Of a stretch of 64,000 nucleotides of DNA, positions 1 through 7,286 are shown in pieces (the stretch's first letter is position 1; each line of letters begins with the position of its first letter). The notes beneath the pieces were generated by a model, which was not told the origin of the DNA, did not search any database, and saw nothing but the letters and a program-made list of their open reading frames with translations. Source of the DNA: Candidatus Gastranaerophilales bacterium (GTDB taxonomy: Bacteria > Cyanobacteriota > Vampirovibrionia > Gastranaerophilales > Gastranaerophilaceae); contig CALURI010000007.1 of the NCBI GenBank assembly GCA_944323135.1, positions 1-64,000 of the forward strand. Direction: 5' to 3'. The translations under genes were made by a program, and so were the position numbers.

Positions 1-201
1 ATTATATTAGGAGGTCATAGAACAATAAAATGGCTTGCAAAGAGCGTTTCATATAAAGAAGCTGCTTGCGGTGCCGGTTATGTTGGTGCAAATACCCCTT
101 ATTGCCGTGATGCAGGTGCAATATCAATTAATAGTGAATGTGCATCCAGCAATTCATTATGTCGTTTAAAATATGTAAGACCATTTAAGTTCTTATTTTA
201 A
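1..201 (+). CDS. C-terminal end of an unidentified Cys-containing protein (partial)
   Basis: Frame 1 is open from the first base to a TAA at 199-201, giving the last 66 residues of a protein whose start lies outside the window. The tail contains four cysteines (in ACGAG, YCRD, ECAS and LCRL) and ends in basic and aromatic residues. Cysteine pairs suggest an exported, disulfide-bonded domain, but I do not recognise a family. A strong hairpin terminator follows 20 bp downstream, which supports this being a real gene end. It could be the C-terminal part of a pilin-like or surface protein, as others in this window end in Cys-containing domains, but that is a guess. Confidence 0.6.
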   Translation: MILGGHRTIKWLAKSVSYKEAACGAGYVGANTPYCRDAGAISINSECASSNSLCRLKYVRPFKFLF

Positions 202-220
202 TTGAATTTATATTTATCAG

Positions 221-257
221 AGAAAGAGGCAGTATAATTAAAATACTGCCTCTTTCT
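221..257 (+). terminator. Intrinsic terminator after the partial gene
   Basis: A perfect 15-bp inverted repeat (AGAAAGAGGCAGTAT / ATACTGCCTCTTTCT) with a 7-nt loop sits 20 bp after the stop codon. The T-rich 3' arm takes the place of a separate U-run. Confidence 0.8.
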
Positions 258-317
258 AATTTGCGCTAAATTGAATTTTGTGTTATTATTTCTTTTGGAA
301 TAGGAGAGTTAGTTTTT

Positions 318-1967
318 ATGGCTACAAAAGAATTTTTTTCAACATCTCAAGAATTAAAAGAATTTATGTCTGCTGCTAGAGCAACTATTATTGCTCCATT
401 TTTTGGTAATAATGTTGAGGAAATTAAATCAGTTTCCGAAGCTTATAAATTAGCAAAAAACAGCCCGGGAACTATTGAATTAACTGGGATGCCTGTGTTT
501 AAACCCGAAAAAATAGGGCTTCCAAAGGATGCAAATCAGCTTTTATTTAATGATGGTGCAGTCGTTGGTCGTTGTGCTGCTGCCAGAAAGATAGTTGGAG
601 AACCAGAATGTGATTTATCAGTTTTACTCCCTATTATAAGAGAAGCAATCTATAAAACAAGAGATAGATTGATGTATAAAACTGAAACTGTTATTGGGCT
701 TGATAAAGATTTTATGGTAAAAGCTCATTTACTTATTCCGGAAGGTTTTGAAAATATTTTGTATAGCTGGATGTTAAATTTTCAATATATTAATGAAAGT
801 TATGCAGAATTGTATGAAAATTCAAGAAGTATTGATGAGGCTGATATCTTTGTATTTTCTGATCCGGATTGGTCACATCCAGATTTCCCTTATGGTTTAA
901 CGTTTTTTGACCCTGAGCATAATTGCGCTGCAATTTTAGGTATGCGATATTTTGGTGAACATAAAAAAGGGACTTTGACGCTTGCTTGGGGATGTGCTTC
1001 CCGCAACGGTTATGCATCTTGCCATGGCGGAATGAAACGCTATAATTTTGAGAATGGCGAATCATTCAGAGCTGCTGTATTTGGGCTTTCGGGTTCCGGT
1101 AAATCCACTATTACTCATGCTAAACATGATAATAAGTTTAATATTACGGTTCTACACGATGATGCTTTTATTATAAATGTTGATAAGAAATATTCTATTG
1201 CTCTTGAACCTGCTTATTTTGATAAAACTGCTGATTACCCGGTAGGGAGTGAAGATAACAAATTTATATTAACACAGCAAAATGCAGGTGCAATTGCTCT
1301 TTCTGACGGAAAAGTTGTTTCGGTTACAGAAGATATTAGAAATGGTAACGGTCGTGCCGTAAAATCTAAACTCTGGTCTCCAAACAGAGTTGATAGAATT
1401 GATGAACCTATTAATGCTATATTTTGGCTTATGAAAGATCCGACTATTCCTCCTGTATTAAAACTTTCCGGATCTTCTTTAGGCTCTGCAATGGGAGCTA
1501 CTCTTGCAACAAAAAGGTCATCTGCAGAAAGACTTGCCAAAGGTGTTGATCCGAATGCTTTGGTTGTTGAACCTTATGCAAATCCTTTCAGAGTTTATCC
1601 GCTTTCGGTTGATTATGATAGATTTAAAAAGCTTATTTTTGACGGTGTTGACTGTTATATATTGAATACCGGTGATTTTATGGGTACAAAGGTTAAAAAG
1701 GAAATAACTTTATCTGTTATAGAAGCTATTGTTGACGGAAGTGCTAAATTTCATAAATGGGGAAATTTCTCAGATATTCAAATAATGGATATTGAGGGAT
1801 TTGATACTTCTTTCGCAAATAATGACTATGCAAAACAGTTTAAAGCCCGCATGAATGACAGAGTTGAGTTTGTCAAATCCCGTGAGATTGAAAAAGCAGG
1901 GCGTGATAAACTTCCTGATGATGCTTTAGAAGCATTGACTTCTGTTATCAGAGAAATTTCTGTTTAA
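318..1967 (+). CDS. pckA: Phosphoenolpyruvate carboxykinase (ATP type), divergent
   Basis: Interconverts oxaloacetate and ATP with phosphoenolpyruvate, CO2 and ADP, linking the C4 acids to glycolysis or gluconeogenesis in the cytosol. The 549 residues carry the kinase-1a P-loop GLSGSGKST near residue 256 and a metal-binding HDD near residue 280. The adenine/substrate region around TEDIRNGNGRA and the late GDFMGTKVKKE segment also fit the family. It is slightly longer than the usual 520-540 residues, and the P-loop has Ser where the classical enzyme has GTGKT, so this is a divergent branch. AGGAGAG lies about 10 nt before the ATG. The gene stands alone behind a terminator and is followed 30 bp later by a small membrane protein. 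In a fermenter it may run towards oxaloacetate; direction cannot be read from sequence. Confidence 0.85.
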   Translation: MATKEFFSTSQELKEFMSAARATIIAPFFGNNVEEIKSVSEAYKLAKNSPGTIELTGMPVFKPEKIGLPKDANQLLFNDGAVVGRCAAARKIVGEPECDLSVLLPIIREAIYKTRDRLMYKTETVIGLDKDFMVKAHLLIPEGFENILYSWMLNFQYINESYAELYENSRSIDEADIFVFSDPDWSHPDFPYGLTFFDPEHNCAAILGMRYFGEHKKGTLTLAWGCASRNGYASCHGGMKRYNFENGESFRAAVFGLSGSGKSTITHAKHDNKFNITVLHDDAFIINVDKKYSIALEPAYFDKTADYPVGSEDNKFILTQQNAGAIALSDGKVVSVTEDIRNGNGRAVKSKLWSPNRVDRIDEPINAIFWLMKDPTIPPVLKLSGSSLGSAMGATLATKRSSAERLAKGVDPNALVVEPYANPFRVYPLSVDYDRFKKLIFDGVDCYILNTGDFMGTKVKKEITLSVIEAIVDGSAKFHKWGNFSDIQIMDIEGFDTSFANNDYAKQFKARMNDRVEFVKSREIEKAGRDKLPDDALEALTSVIREISV

Positions 1968-1997
1968 TAAATAAAAAAATAAAAAAAGGATAATTTT

Positions 1998-2504
1998 ATG
2001 CAAAAAAGATATGCAATGTCAAATATGGGTTACGCAATAATTTTTGTAATAGTTTTAGGAATTATTATGATTATCAGCACACCTATGATAATTGACAGCT
2101 ATAAGAGCGGAAATAAAAATAATCAGCAGAACATTTCTGAGAGACGTTACGATGAAGAAAGACAAAATGAGGAGTTAAGACAAACAAGAGAAAAACGGTA
2201 TAGGGATAATTCCTTTGATAATGATGCTAATATGATTAATTTATCTGATAAAATTAATAGCATTGAAATTAATTTTGATTCAAGAATAAGAACATTAGAA
2301 CAACAGCAAAGGGAATTGCTTGAAAATAATAATAGTGCTCGTGAAAGAGTACAAAATCCCCAAGAAGAAGTTTCTGATAAATTCGTTTGTACAATAGAAG
2401 GTAATTTGGATTCTGAGGGGAATTTAGTTCCTATAGACAGTAAATCTTCTGCTCAAACTAATAGACGACAAAAAATAGTATTTGTCTGTGATTATAAAGA
2501 ATAA
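1998..2504 (+). CDS. Small membrane-anchored coiled-coil protein, unknown function
   Basis: This 168-residue protein has one hydrophobic segment at about residues 10-30 (YAIIFVIVLGIIMIISTPMI) followed by a highly charged Asn/Gln/Arg/Glu-rich region. That region is likely coiled coil (about residues 85-120), and the protein ends in a short C-terminal domain with two cysteines (FVCTIEG and VFVCDYKE). The topology suggests a single-pass anchor. A good site (AAAGGA) precedes the ATG by 9 nt. It lies 30 bp behind pckA and before a strong terminator, so it may be co-transcribed with pckA. No family is recognised. Confidence 0.6.
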   Translation: MQKRYAMSNMGYAIIFVIVLGIIMIISTPMIIDSYKSGNKNNQQNISERRYDEERQNEELRQTREKRYRDNSFDNDANMINLSDKINSIEINFDSRIRTLEQQQRELLENNNSARERVQNPQEEVSDKFVCTIEGNLDSEGNLVPIDSKSSAQTNRRQKIVFVCDYKE

Positions 2505-2506
2505 AA

Positions 2507-2543
2507 AAATAAACCGTTTGTATTTTATACAAACGGTTTATTT
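2507..2543. terminator. Bidirectional terminator between convergent genes
   Basis: A 17-bp inverted repeat (AAATAAACCGTTTGTAT and its complement, loop TTT) with A-rich and T-rich flanks lies between the plus-strand membrane protein gene and the minus-strand ferredoxin gene. It can terminate both. Confidence 0.85.
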
Positions 2544-2560
2544 TTATTAAATTGATTTAA

Positions 2561-2737
2561 TTATTCAACTTCGATTGCTGATACCGGGCAAGCTTCTGCA
2601 GCTTCTTTTACACAATCCATATTATCTGCAACTGCAGCTTCATCAACTTGAGCAACACCGTCTACTGAAAATACTGCATCACAAATAGATTCGCAAGCGC
2701 CGCATCCGATACAAGAATCATTTACTTTTACTGTCAT
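2561..2737 (-). CDS. Small single-cluster [4Fe-4S] ferredoxin
   Basis: A 58-residue low-potential electron carrier. Cysteines fall at 9, 12, 15, 19, 42 and 50. The CxxCxxC plus C50-Pro set should bind one [4Fe-4S] cluster. The C19/C42 pair matches the disulfide positions of Desulfovibrio gigas-type one-cluster ferredoxins, which are also about 58 residues. I placed the start at the ATG at 2737, which has AAGGAG upstream. A longer frame reaches 2782, but its extra Lys-rich residues are not typical. It is monocistronic, facing the pckA unit across a shared terminator. It probably serves oxidoreductases elsewhere, possibly the Etf/NfnA-type flavoproteins at 46.8-49.6 kb. Confidence 0.9.
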   Translation of the reverse strand: MTVKVNDSCIGCGACESICDAVFSVDGVAQVDEAAVADNMDCVKEAAEACPVSAIEVE

Positions 2738-2826
2738 TTCTACTTTCTCCTTATATTTTAAATACAATGTGAATTTCTTCACTTACAAATTATAATATAA
2801 AACATTTAAAATTTCAATTGGACTTT

Positions 2827-4005
2827 TTAAATATTAAGCCATTGTCTTATTCTGTTTGAAATATAGTCAAATCCTTTAATCATACCGAGATTTTCGCCTT
2901 TTATATTTTTTTCATAAATAAGAATCGGTACATATTCTCTTGTATGATCAGTCCCTTCGACAGTTGGGTCACATCCGTGATCAGCTGTAATTATTAATAA
3001 ATCATCATTACTCATTGCATTTATAATGTCATCAACGTATGTATCAATTTCTTCAATTGCTTTCCCGTAACCTTTCGCATCATTTCTGTGACCGTAGAGC
3101 ATATCGGTATCTACAAGATTTGTGAATATGAAGGTTTTGTCATTAAATGTTTTTTTATTGGCAGGATAAGCAATTTTTTCTAAATCAAGTTTATTTTTTA
3201 CGGCTTTAAGAGTTAATTCAAGACCTTCTTTATTAGAACCGGTATGAATTGCGTGGGTTATACCTGATTTTGAGAAGATATCTTCAATTTTTCCTATTCC
3301 GATAACTTTTCCGCCTTTGTCTTTTATTTCATTTAAGAGTGTATACGCAGGAACCATTGAATAATCTCTTCTGTCTTTTGAAATTCTGGTTGGTTTCCCG
3401 TCAATAATTTTATAAGGACGGGCAATTACTCTTGATACGTTCCAATTGTCTTCATCTAAAATTTTTCTTGCTATTTCGCACCATTTATATAATGTTTCCA
3501 AAGGAATTAAGTCTGTATCGAGTGCGATTTGAAAAACGCTGTCAGCACTTGTATAGACAATCGGAAATTTTGTTTTATGATGTTCTTCATTTAATTCGGC
3601 GATAATTGCAGTTCCGCTTGCCGGAATATTTGCAAGAACTCCGCCGCAATTTGTTTCTTTTATAAATTTTTCTATTAATTCATTAGGAAACCCGTTTGGG
3701 AAGGTCGCAAAAGGTCTGTCAGAAACCAGTCCAGCCATTTCCCAGTGTCCGGTTGTAGTATCTTTGCCTTTTGATTTTTCCTCCATAATTCCGTATTGTG
3801 CTGTCGGGTTATCAACTTTTTTTATACCTTTATAATCTTGAATATTCCCAAGTCCCATTTTCTCCATATTAGGGACATTTAATCCGTTATTAAATTCACA
3901 TACATTTTTTAATGTGTTACATTTAGGTGAATCATTAAATTCTTGACAATCAGGCATTGCTCCTGTTCCCATAGAATCTATTACCATTACTATTGCTCGT
4001 TTCAT
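2827..4005 (-). CDS. deoB: Phosphopentomutase
   Basis: Converts ribose-1-phosphate or deoxyribose-1-phosphate to the 5-phosphate in nucleoside salvage. At 392 residues it has the usual DeoB length and the alkaline-phosphatase-like metal-binding signatures: N-terminal VIDSMGTGAMPD, TTGHWEMAG near residue 88, and C-terminal TADHGCDPT near residue 342. The Ser/Thr nucleophile region KGKDTTTGHW is intact. The gene lies 38 bp downstream of a secreted-protein gene on the same strand, so the two may share a transcript, though no functional link is evident. Confidence 0.95.
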   Translation of the reverse strand: MKRAIVMVIDSMGTGAMPDCQEFNDSPKCNTLKNVCEFNNGLNVPNMEKMGLGNIQDYKGIKKVDNPTAQYGIMEEKSKGKDTTTGHWEMAGLVSDRPFATFPNGFPNELIEKFIKETNCGGVLANIPASGTAIIAELNEEHHKTKFPIVYTSADSVFQIALDTDLIPLETLYKWCEIARKILDEDNWNVSRVIARPYKIIDGKPTRISKDRRDYSMVPAYTLLNEIKDKGGKVIGIGKIEDIFSKSGITHAIHTGSNKEGLELTLKAVKNKLDLEKIAYPANKKTFNDKTFIFTNLVDTDMLYGHRNDAKGYGKAIEEIDTYVDDIINAMSNDDLLIITADHGCDPTVEGTDHTREYVPILIYEKNIKGENLGMIKGFDYISNRIRQWLNI

Positions 4006-4043
4006 AATTTTTTACCCCTTCAATATAAATAATTTTATCAATC

Positions 4044-4577
4044 TTAATCTGCTGTGTCAATTACTGTATAAGCGTTAAAATCAAGACTGCCGTAAATGAT
4101 TTGAACATGATAATCTCCGTGAGGTAAAAGTTTTACAAAATTTATTGTTTTTTCTCCGAAATCGTCATTAGTTTCATTTACTGGAAGTTTTGCTACCATA
4201 TAGTGTGATTGGTATAATTTAAGATAAGTTTTACCGTTTTCTCTTTCCCCTTTTACTTCGTAATGTCCGGGAGGAATAATTGAATCTTCATCAAGTTTAA
4301 GATTTAAAGGTATAAGTAATATTTGCGGTTCTTTCACTGTTATGTTTAAAGATTCTGTTTCATTGCTTTGGGAGAAATTTTCGCCTTTTGGAATATTTTT
4401 ATCTCTTTTTTTCTTTCCTTTTTTGCTTTCAAGAGCTTTTTGAAATTCTTCTTCGCTTACGGGTTTTTGCCCGTATACGTTTGTATCTCCGTAATTATCC
4501 CATAAATCATCTTCTGCAAATGTTATATTTACGGTAGCAAAAAGTAAAATAAATAAAAATATCAGAAGTTTTTTCAT
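4044..4577 (-). CDS. Secreted protein of unknown function
   Basis: The 177-residue product starts with a clear Sec signal peptide (MKKLLIFLFILLFATVNITFA, cleavage likely after FA). A charged linker rich in Lys/Glu/Ser follows (residues 22-75), then a compact beta-rich domain (LIPLNLKLDEDSIIPPGHYEV and following). The late segment LPHGDYHVQIIYGSLDF suggests a small beta-sandwich. It lies upstream of deoB on the same strand and downstream of a sigma-factor gene, from which it is separated by a terminator-like double hairpin. No enzyme motif or known family is recognised. Confidence 0.6.
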   Translation of the reverse strand: MKKLLIFLFILLFATVNITFAEDDLWDNYGDTNVYGQKPVSEEEFQKALESKKGKKKRDKNIPKGENFSQSNETESLNITVKEPQILLIPLNLKLDEDSIIPPGHYEVKGERENGKTYLKLYQSHYMVAKLPVNETNDDFGEKTINFVKLLPHGDYHVQIIYGSLDFNAYTVIDTAD

Positions 4578-4601
4578 ACTTTATATTGTAATGATTTTTA
4601 C

Positions 4602-4659
4602 AAAAAAGTATACCTTTATTTATATGAATATAAATAAAGGAGGTTAAAATACCTCCTTT
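4602..4659 (-). terminator. Two overlapping hairpins after the sigma-factor gene (terminator, possibly attenuator)
   Basis: Read on the minus strand, hairpin A (AAAGGAGGT / ACCTCCTTT, 4659-4636) comes first, then hairpin B (CCTTTATTTATA / TATAAATAAAGG, 4640-4613), then a run of six T. The two share five bases (4636-4640), so a full-length A and a full-length B exclude each other. The simplest role is termination after the sigma-factor gene. The overlap, and the SD-like AGGAGG in A, would also permit read-through control of the secreted-protein/deoB genes. Confidence 0.6.
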
Positions 4660-4702
4660 GAAAACTTGTTAATAAAAACACAAAATATAATGTAATACAC
4701 AC

Positions 4703-5602
4703 TTAGTCAACGTATTGACCTAACACGGAGAATCTCATTTTTTTCAGTGCTCGTAATTCTGTTTGGCGAATGCATTCTTTTGTTACGCCATAGATATTGC
4801 CTATTTCTTCAAGAGTTTTTTTCTCATCACCTTCAAGCCCGTAGCGCATTTTTACAACTTCTTGTTCCCGGTCTTTTAATGTTGAAATTACATTTAAAAT
4901 ATCTGTTCTTAAATCTTCATATTCAGCATTCTCTGTTGCAGATGCTTTTTTGTCTTCAATAACTTCAGCTATGTTAATTTCTTTGCCGTTATTGTTTTCC
5001 ATGCTGCTTTCAATGGAAATTGTTTTTGAATATGCGTTTAAAAACATATCAATTTTATCTGATGAAATATTCATTCTTTTTGCAACATCTTCATTTTTAA
5101 TATAGCAATTGTTTTCGCGTTCCATTTGGTGTTTTAGTTTGGAAAATCTTGATAATGTTTCTTGGATGTATACAGGAATTTTCATACAATGAGATTGCTC
5201 TGAAATTGCTTTGAACATTGATTGCTTAATCCACCAGCTTGCATAGGTCGCAAATTTGTATCCCAGTTTATAATTGAATTTTTCTGCTGCAATCATTAAA
5301 CCTAGATTCCCTTCTTGTATCAAATCTGTCATTGGAAGATTTGACATGTGGATTGCTTTTTTTGCAATGGTGATTACAAGTTTCAAGTTGGCGTTAATAA
5401 GTTGTTTTTTTGCTTCGAAATCGCCATTTTGCGCTTTTTTTGCAAGCTCTTTTTCTTCAGACGAGGTAAGTGATTTGTAATCTGAAATTTCTCTTAGGTA
5501 ATTTGATAGTACACTATCACTTGCACCGTCGAAAATTTCATTTTTGGCAGGATTGGATAATTGTCCAGAAGCTTTCATTTTGACGGGTGAATTTTTTTTC
5601 AT
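4703..5602 (-). CDS. RNA polymerase sigma factor, SigA/RpoD-type (group 2-like)
   Basis: A 299-residue sigma-70 protein with region 1.2 (VLSNYLREISDY), region 2 including the core-binding and -10 recognition helix (DLIQEGNLGLMIAAEKF and YATYASWWIKQ-like), region 3, and region 4 with a helix-turn-helix (TLEEIGNIYGVTKECIRQTE). It lacks the long acidic region 1.1 of primary sigma factors, and its region 2.4-3.0 departs from SigA consensus. A non-essential group 2 factor is therefore more likely than the housekeeping one. The start has no obvious strong RBS. An AT-rich 190-bp divergent region with a perfect inverted repeat separates it from a thioredoxin-like gene. The target regulon is not visible here. 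Confidence 0.88.
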   Translation of the reverse strand: MKKNSPVKMKASGQLSNPAKNEIFDGASDSVLSNYLREISDYKSLTSSEEKELAKKAQNGDFEAKKQLINANLKLVITIAKKAIHMSNLPMTDLIQEGNLGLMIAAEKFNYKLGYKFATYASWWIKQSMFKAISEQSHCMKIPVYIQETLSRFSKLKHQMERENNCYIKNEDVAKRMNISSDKIDMFLNAYSKTISIESSMENNNGKEINIAEVIEDKKASATENAEYEDLRTDILNVISTLKDREQEVVKMRYGLEGDEKKTLEEIGNIYGVTKECIRQTELRALKKMRFSVLGQYVD

Positions 5603-5685
5603 ACCTATTTAAACTCCTTCGTTATTTTGGGGAACACAAGACGATACACTTATAAATATATATAAAACTACTTTTGTATATATAT

Positions 5686-5707
5686 AGTATATACCATAGT
5701 ATATACT
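5686..5707. promoter_or_regulatory. Inverted repeat in the divergent sigma-factor / thioredoxin-like promoter region
   Basis: A perfect 9-bp dyad, AGTATATAC-CATA-GTATATACT, lies about midway between the two divergent starts and close to putative -10 elements of the sigma gene. It could be an operator or simply AT-rich promoter sequence. Confidence 0.4.
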
Positions 5708-5750
5708 TTTTTAAACATTTTTGTTAAGTTTTATTTCAAATGATAATAAT

Positions 5751-5778
5751 TTGTCAGAGAAAAGTTTTATTGTATAAT
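5751..5778 (+). promoter_or_regulatory. Promoter of the thioredoxin-like gene
   Basis: TTGTCA (5751-5756), 16-bp spacer, TATAAT (5773-5778). The predicted RNA start is only about 10 nt before the ATG at 5795, leaving just enough leader for the GGAGG site. Confidence 0.6.
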
Positions 5779-5794
5779 AATGATGGAGGATATT

Positions 5795-6268
5795 ATGAAG
5801 AAAAAATTACTTATTACATTAGGAATTATAATAGCAATGGCTGTTTCATCCATTGTAGGATTTGCGGTAGCTGCCATGAATACACCAAAACACCCATCAG
5901 ATTATAAAATAGGTATTTCTTATGAAAAGGCTGTTGTGTCAGATAAACCAATGCTTATTTTATTTTATGTTGACTGGTGTGGTTATTGTATGAAATTTAT
6001 GCCTAAATTTAAAATGTTAAGTAGTATTTATAAAGATAAATATAATTTTGTTATGCTTAATGTTGAAGATGCAAATTATAAAAATTTAATCGAAGATGTT
6101 GGTATTTCAGGATTTCCGACAGTTTATATTCTTGACCCTAAATATGATAACAGAGTTTTAATGTCAAATAATTATTATCAGAATTTGAAAAAATTCAGAA
6201 TTGAATTAGACAGATACTTAAGAATAAGGACTTTGTTGGATAAAGCAGCAGCTTTGGAACAAAAATAA
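5795..6268 (+). CDS. Membrane-anchored or secreted thioredoxin-fold protein
   Basis: The 157-residue product begins with a hydrophobic signal/anchor (LLITLGIIIAMAVSSIVGFA) and continues into a thioredoxin fold. The active site is WCGYC (ILFYVDWCGYCMKFMPKF), and the cis-proline motif is SGFPTVYIL about 55 residues later. It should act as a thiol-disulfide oxidoreductase outside the cytoplasmic membrane, like TlpA or DsbD-gamma-type proteins. The start at 5795 is preferred over 5780 because GGAGG ends 7 nt before it. The several Cys-containing exported proteins and pilins in this region are plausible substrates, by inference only. Confidence 0.8.
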   Translation: MKKKLLITLGIIIAMAVSSIVGFAVAAMNTPKHPSDYKIGISYEKAVVSDKPMLILFYVDWCGYCMKFMPKFKMLSSIYKDKYNFVMLNVEDANYKNLIEDVGISGFPTVYILDPKYDNRVLMSNNYYQNLKKFRIELDRYLRIRTLLDKAAALEQK

Positions 6269-6271
6269 GCA

Positions 6272-6305
6272 TAAAAAAAAGACCTTGATATTTATGTTCA
6301 AGGCC
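6272..6305. terminator. Weak hairpin after the thioredoxin-like gene
   Basis: A six-bp stem (CCTTGA/TCAAGG) flanked by eight A on the left. The T-run would be on the minus strand, where no gene ends, so its role as a plus-strand terminator is uncertain. Confidence 0.3.
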
Positions 6306-6411
6306 TATCCGTTTAAATAAGAAGAGAGAGCTTTATATTTATATAAAGTACGGATATTATAAAAAATTGCTATTTTTGAAGTTAATTATTAAGAAATTTT
6401 AACAATTAATT

Positions 6412-7194
6412 ATGAAAGATATTCAGAACTTAAAAGATAATAGGAATGTTGATATTCAAAAGGTAGGGATAAAGCATCTTGAACTGCCTCTTATAATCCA
6501 GCGAAAAAACAATTCAAATCAGGTTGTTTGTGCTAAGGCCAGAGTAAATGTTTCATTACCAAGAGATTATAAAGGGACTCACATGTCAAGATTTGTTGAG
6601 GTTCTTGCTGAATGGAAAAATAAGAATTTGTTGGGAGTTGATATAAAAGGTTGTTTAGAAAAAATAATAAATAATCTTGAGGCTCAAAGCGGCGAATTAG
6701 AATTCAAATTTACTTATTTTTTGGATAAAAAATCACCTGTTACAGGTTTGTCAGCACCAATGAGCTATGAGTGTCTTTTTGAAGGTTGTATTGAAAACGG
6801 TGATTATAAATTCGTTCTGGGTGTTGAGGTTCCTGTTACTACACTTTGTCCTTGTTCTAAAGAAATTTCTGATAACGGCGCGCATAATCAAAGAGCGTTT
6901 ATCAAGGTTAAGATTTCGTATGATGAAAGTGAACAAGTATGGCTGGAAGATTTGATAGAGATGATAGAGGGTTGTTCTTCTTGTCCTGTTTATCCTTTAT
7001 TAAAGCGTGAAGATGAGAAATTTGTAACTGAAAAAGCTTGGGATAATCCTAAATTTGTAGAAGATGTTTTGCGTGATGTTGTTGTAAAACTTCGAAATCA
7101 CCCTATAATAAAAGAATTTGAAGTCGAATGTGAAGCTTTTGAAAGTATTCACAATCATTCTGCGTGGGCTTTTCAGCATGAAATTAAAGATTAA
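6412..7194 (+). CDS. folE2: GTP cyclohydrolase I type IB
   Basis: Converts GTP to 7,8-dihydroneopterin triphosphate, the first step to folate and to queuosine precursors. The 260 residues match the FolE2 family: an N-terminal strand followed by SLPRDYKGTHMSRFVEVL, the catalytic-site cysteine in TLCPCSKEIS (near residue 149), and the C-terminal FESIHNHSAWAF. This enzyme type replaces zinc-dependent FolE in many bacteria. The start has no SD-like sequence. The gene is monocistronic and converges on a peptidase gene across a bidirectional terminator. I see no riboswitch in the 140-bp leader. Confidence 0.93.
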   Translation: MKDIQNLKDNRNVDIQKVGIKHLELPLIIQRKNNSNQVVCAKARVNVSLPRDYKGTHMSRFVEVLAEWKNKNLLGVDIKGCLEKIINNLEAQSGELEFKFTYFLDKKSPVTGLSAPMSYECLFEGCIENGDYKFVLGVEVPVTTLCPCSKEISDNGAHNQRAFIKVKISYDESEQVWLEDLIEMIEGCSSCPVYPLLKREDEKFVTEKAWDNPKFVEDVLRDVVVKLRNHPIIKEFEVECEAFESIHNHSAWAFQHEIKD

Positions 7195-7235
7195 AATTTG
7201 TAAGATACAATTGCGTTGATACTCCAATTTCTGAA

Positions 7236-7270
7236 AAAACAAGGACAAGTAAAATACCTGTCCTTGTTTT
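7236..7270. terminator. Bidirectional terminator, folE2 / M49 peptidase
   Basis: AAAACAAGGACA and its perfect complement enclose an 11-nt loop, with A-rich and T-rich flanks, between convergent genes. Confidence 0.85.
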
Positions 7271-7286
7271 TAATTTTTAATTTTAT

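Noticed and set aside
6272-6305. Minus-strand terminator
   Set aside because: The T-run is on the minus strand, but no minus-strand gene ends there; kept only as a low-confidence hairpin.
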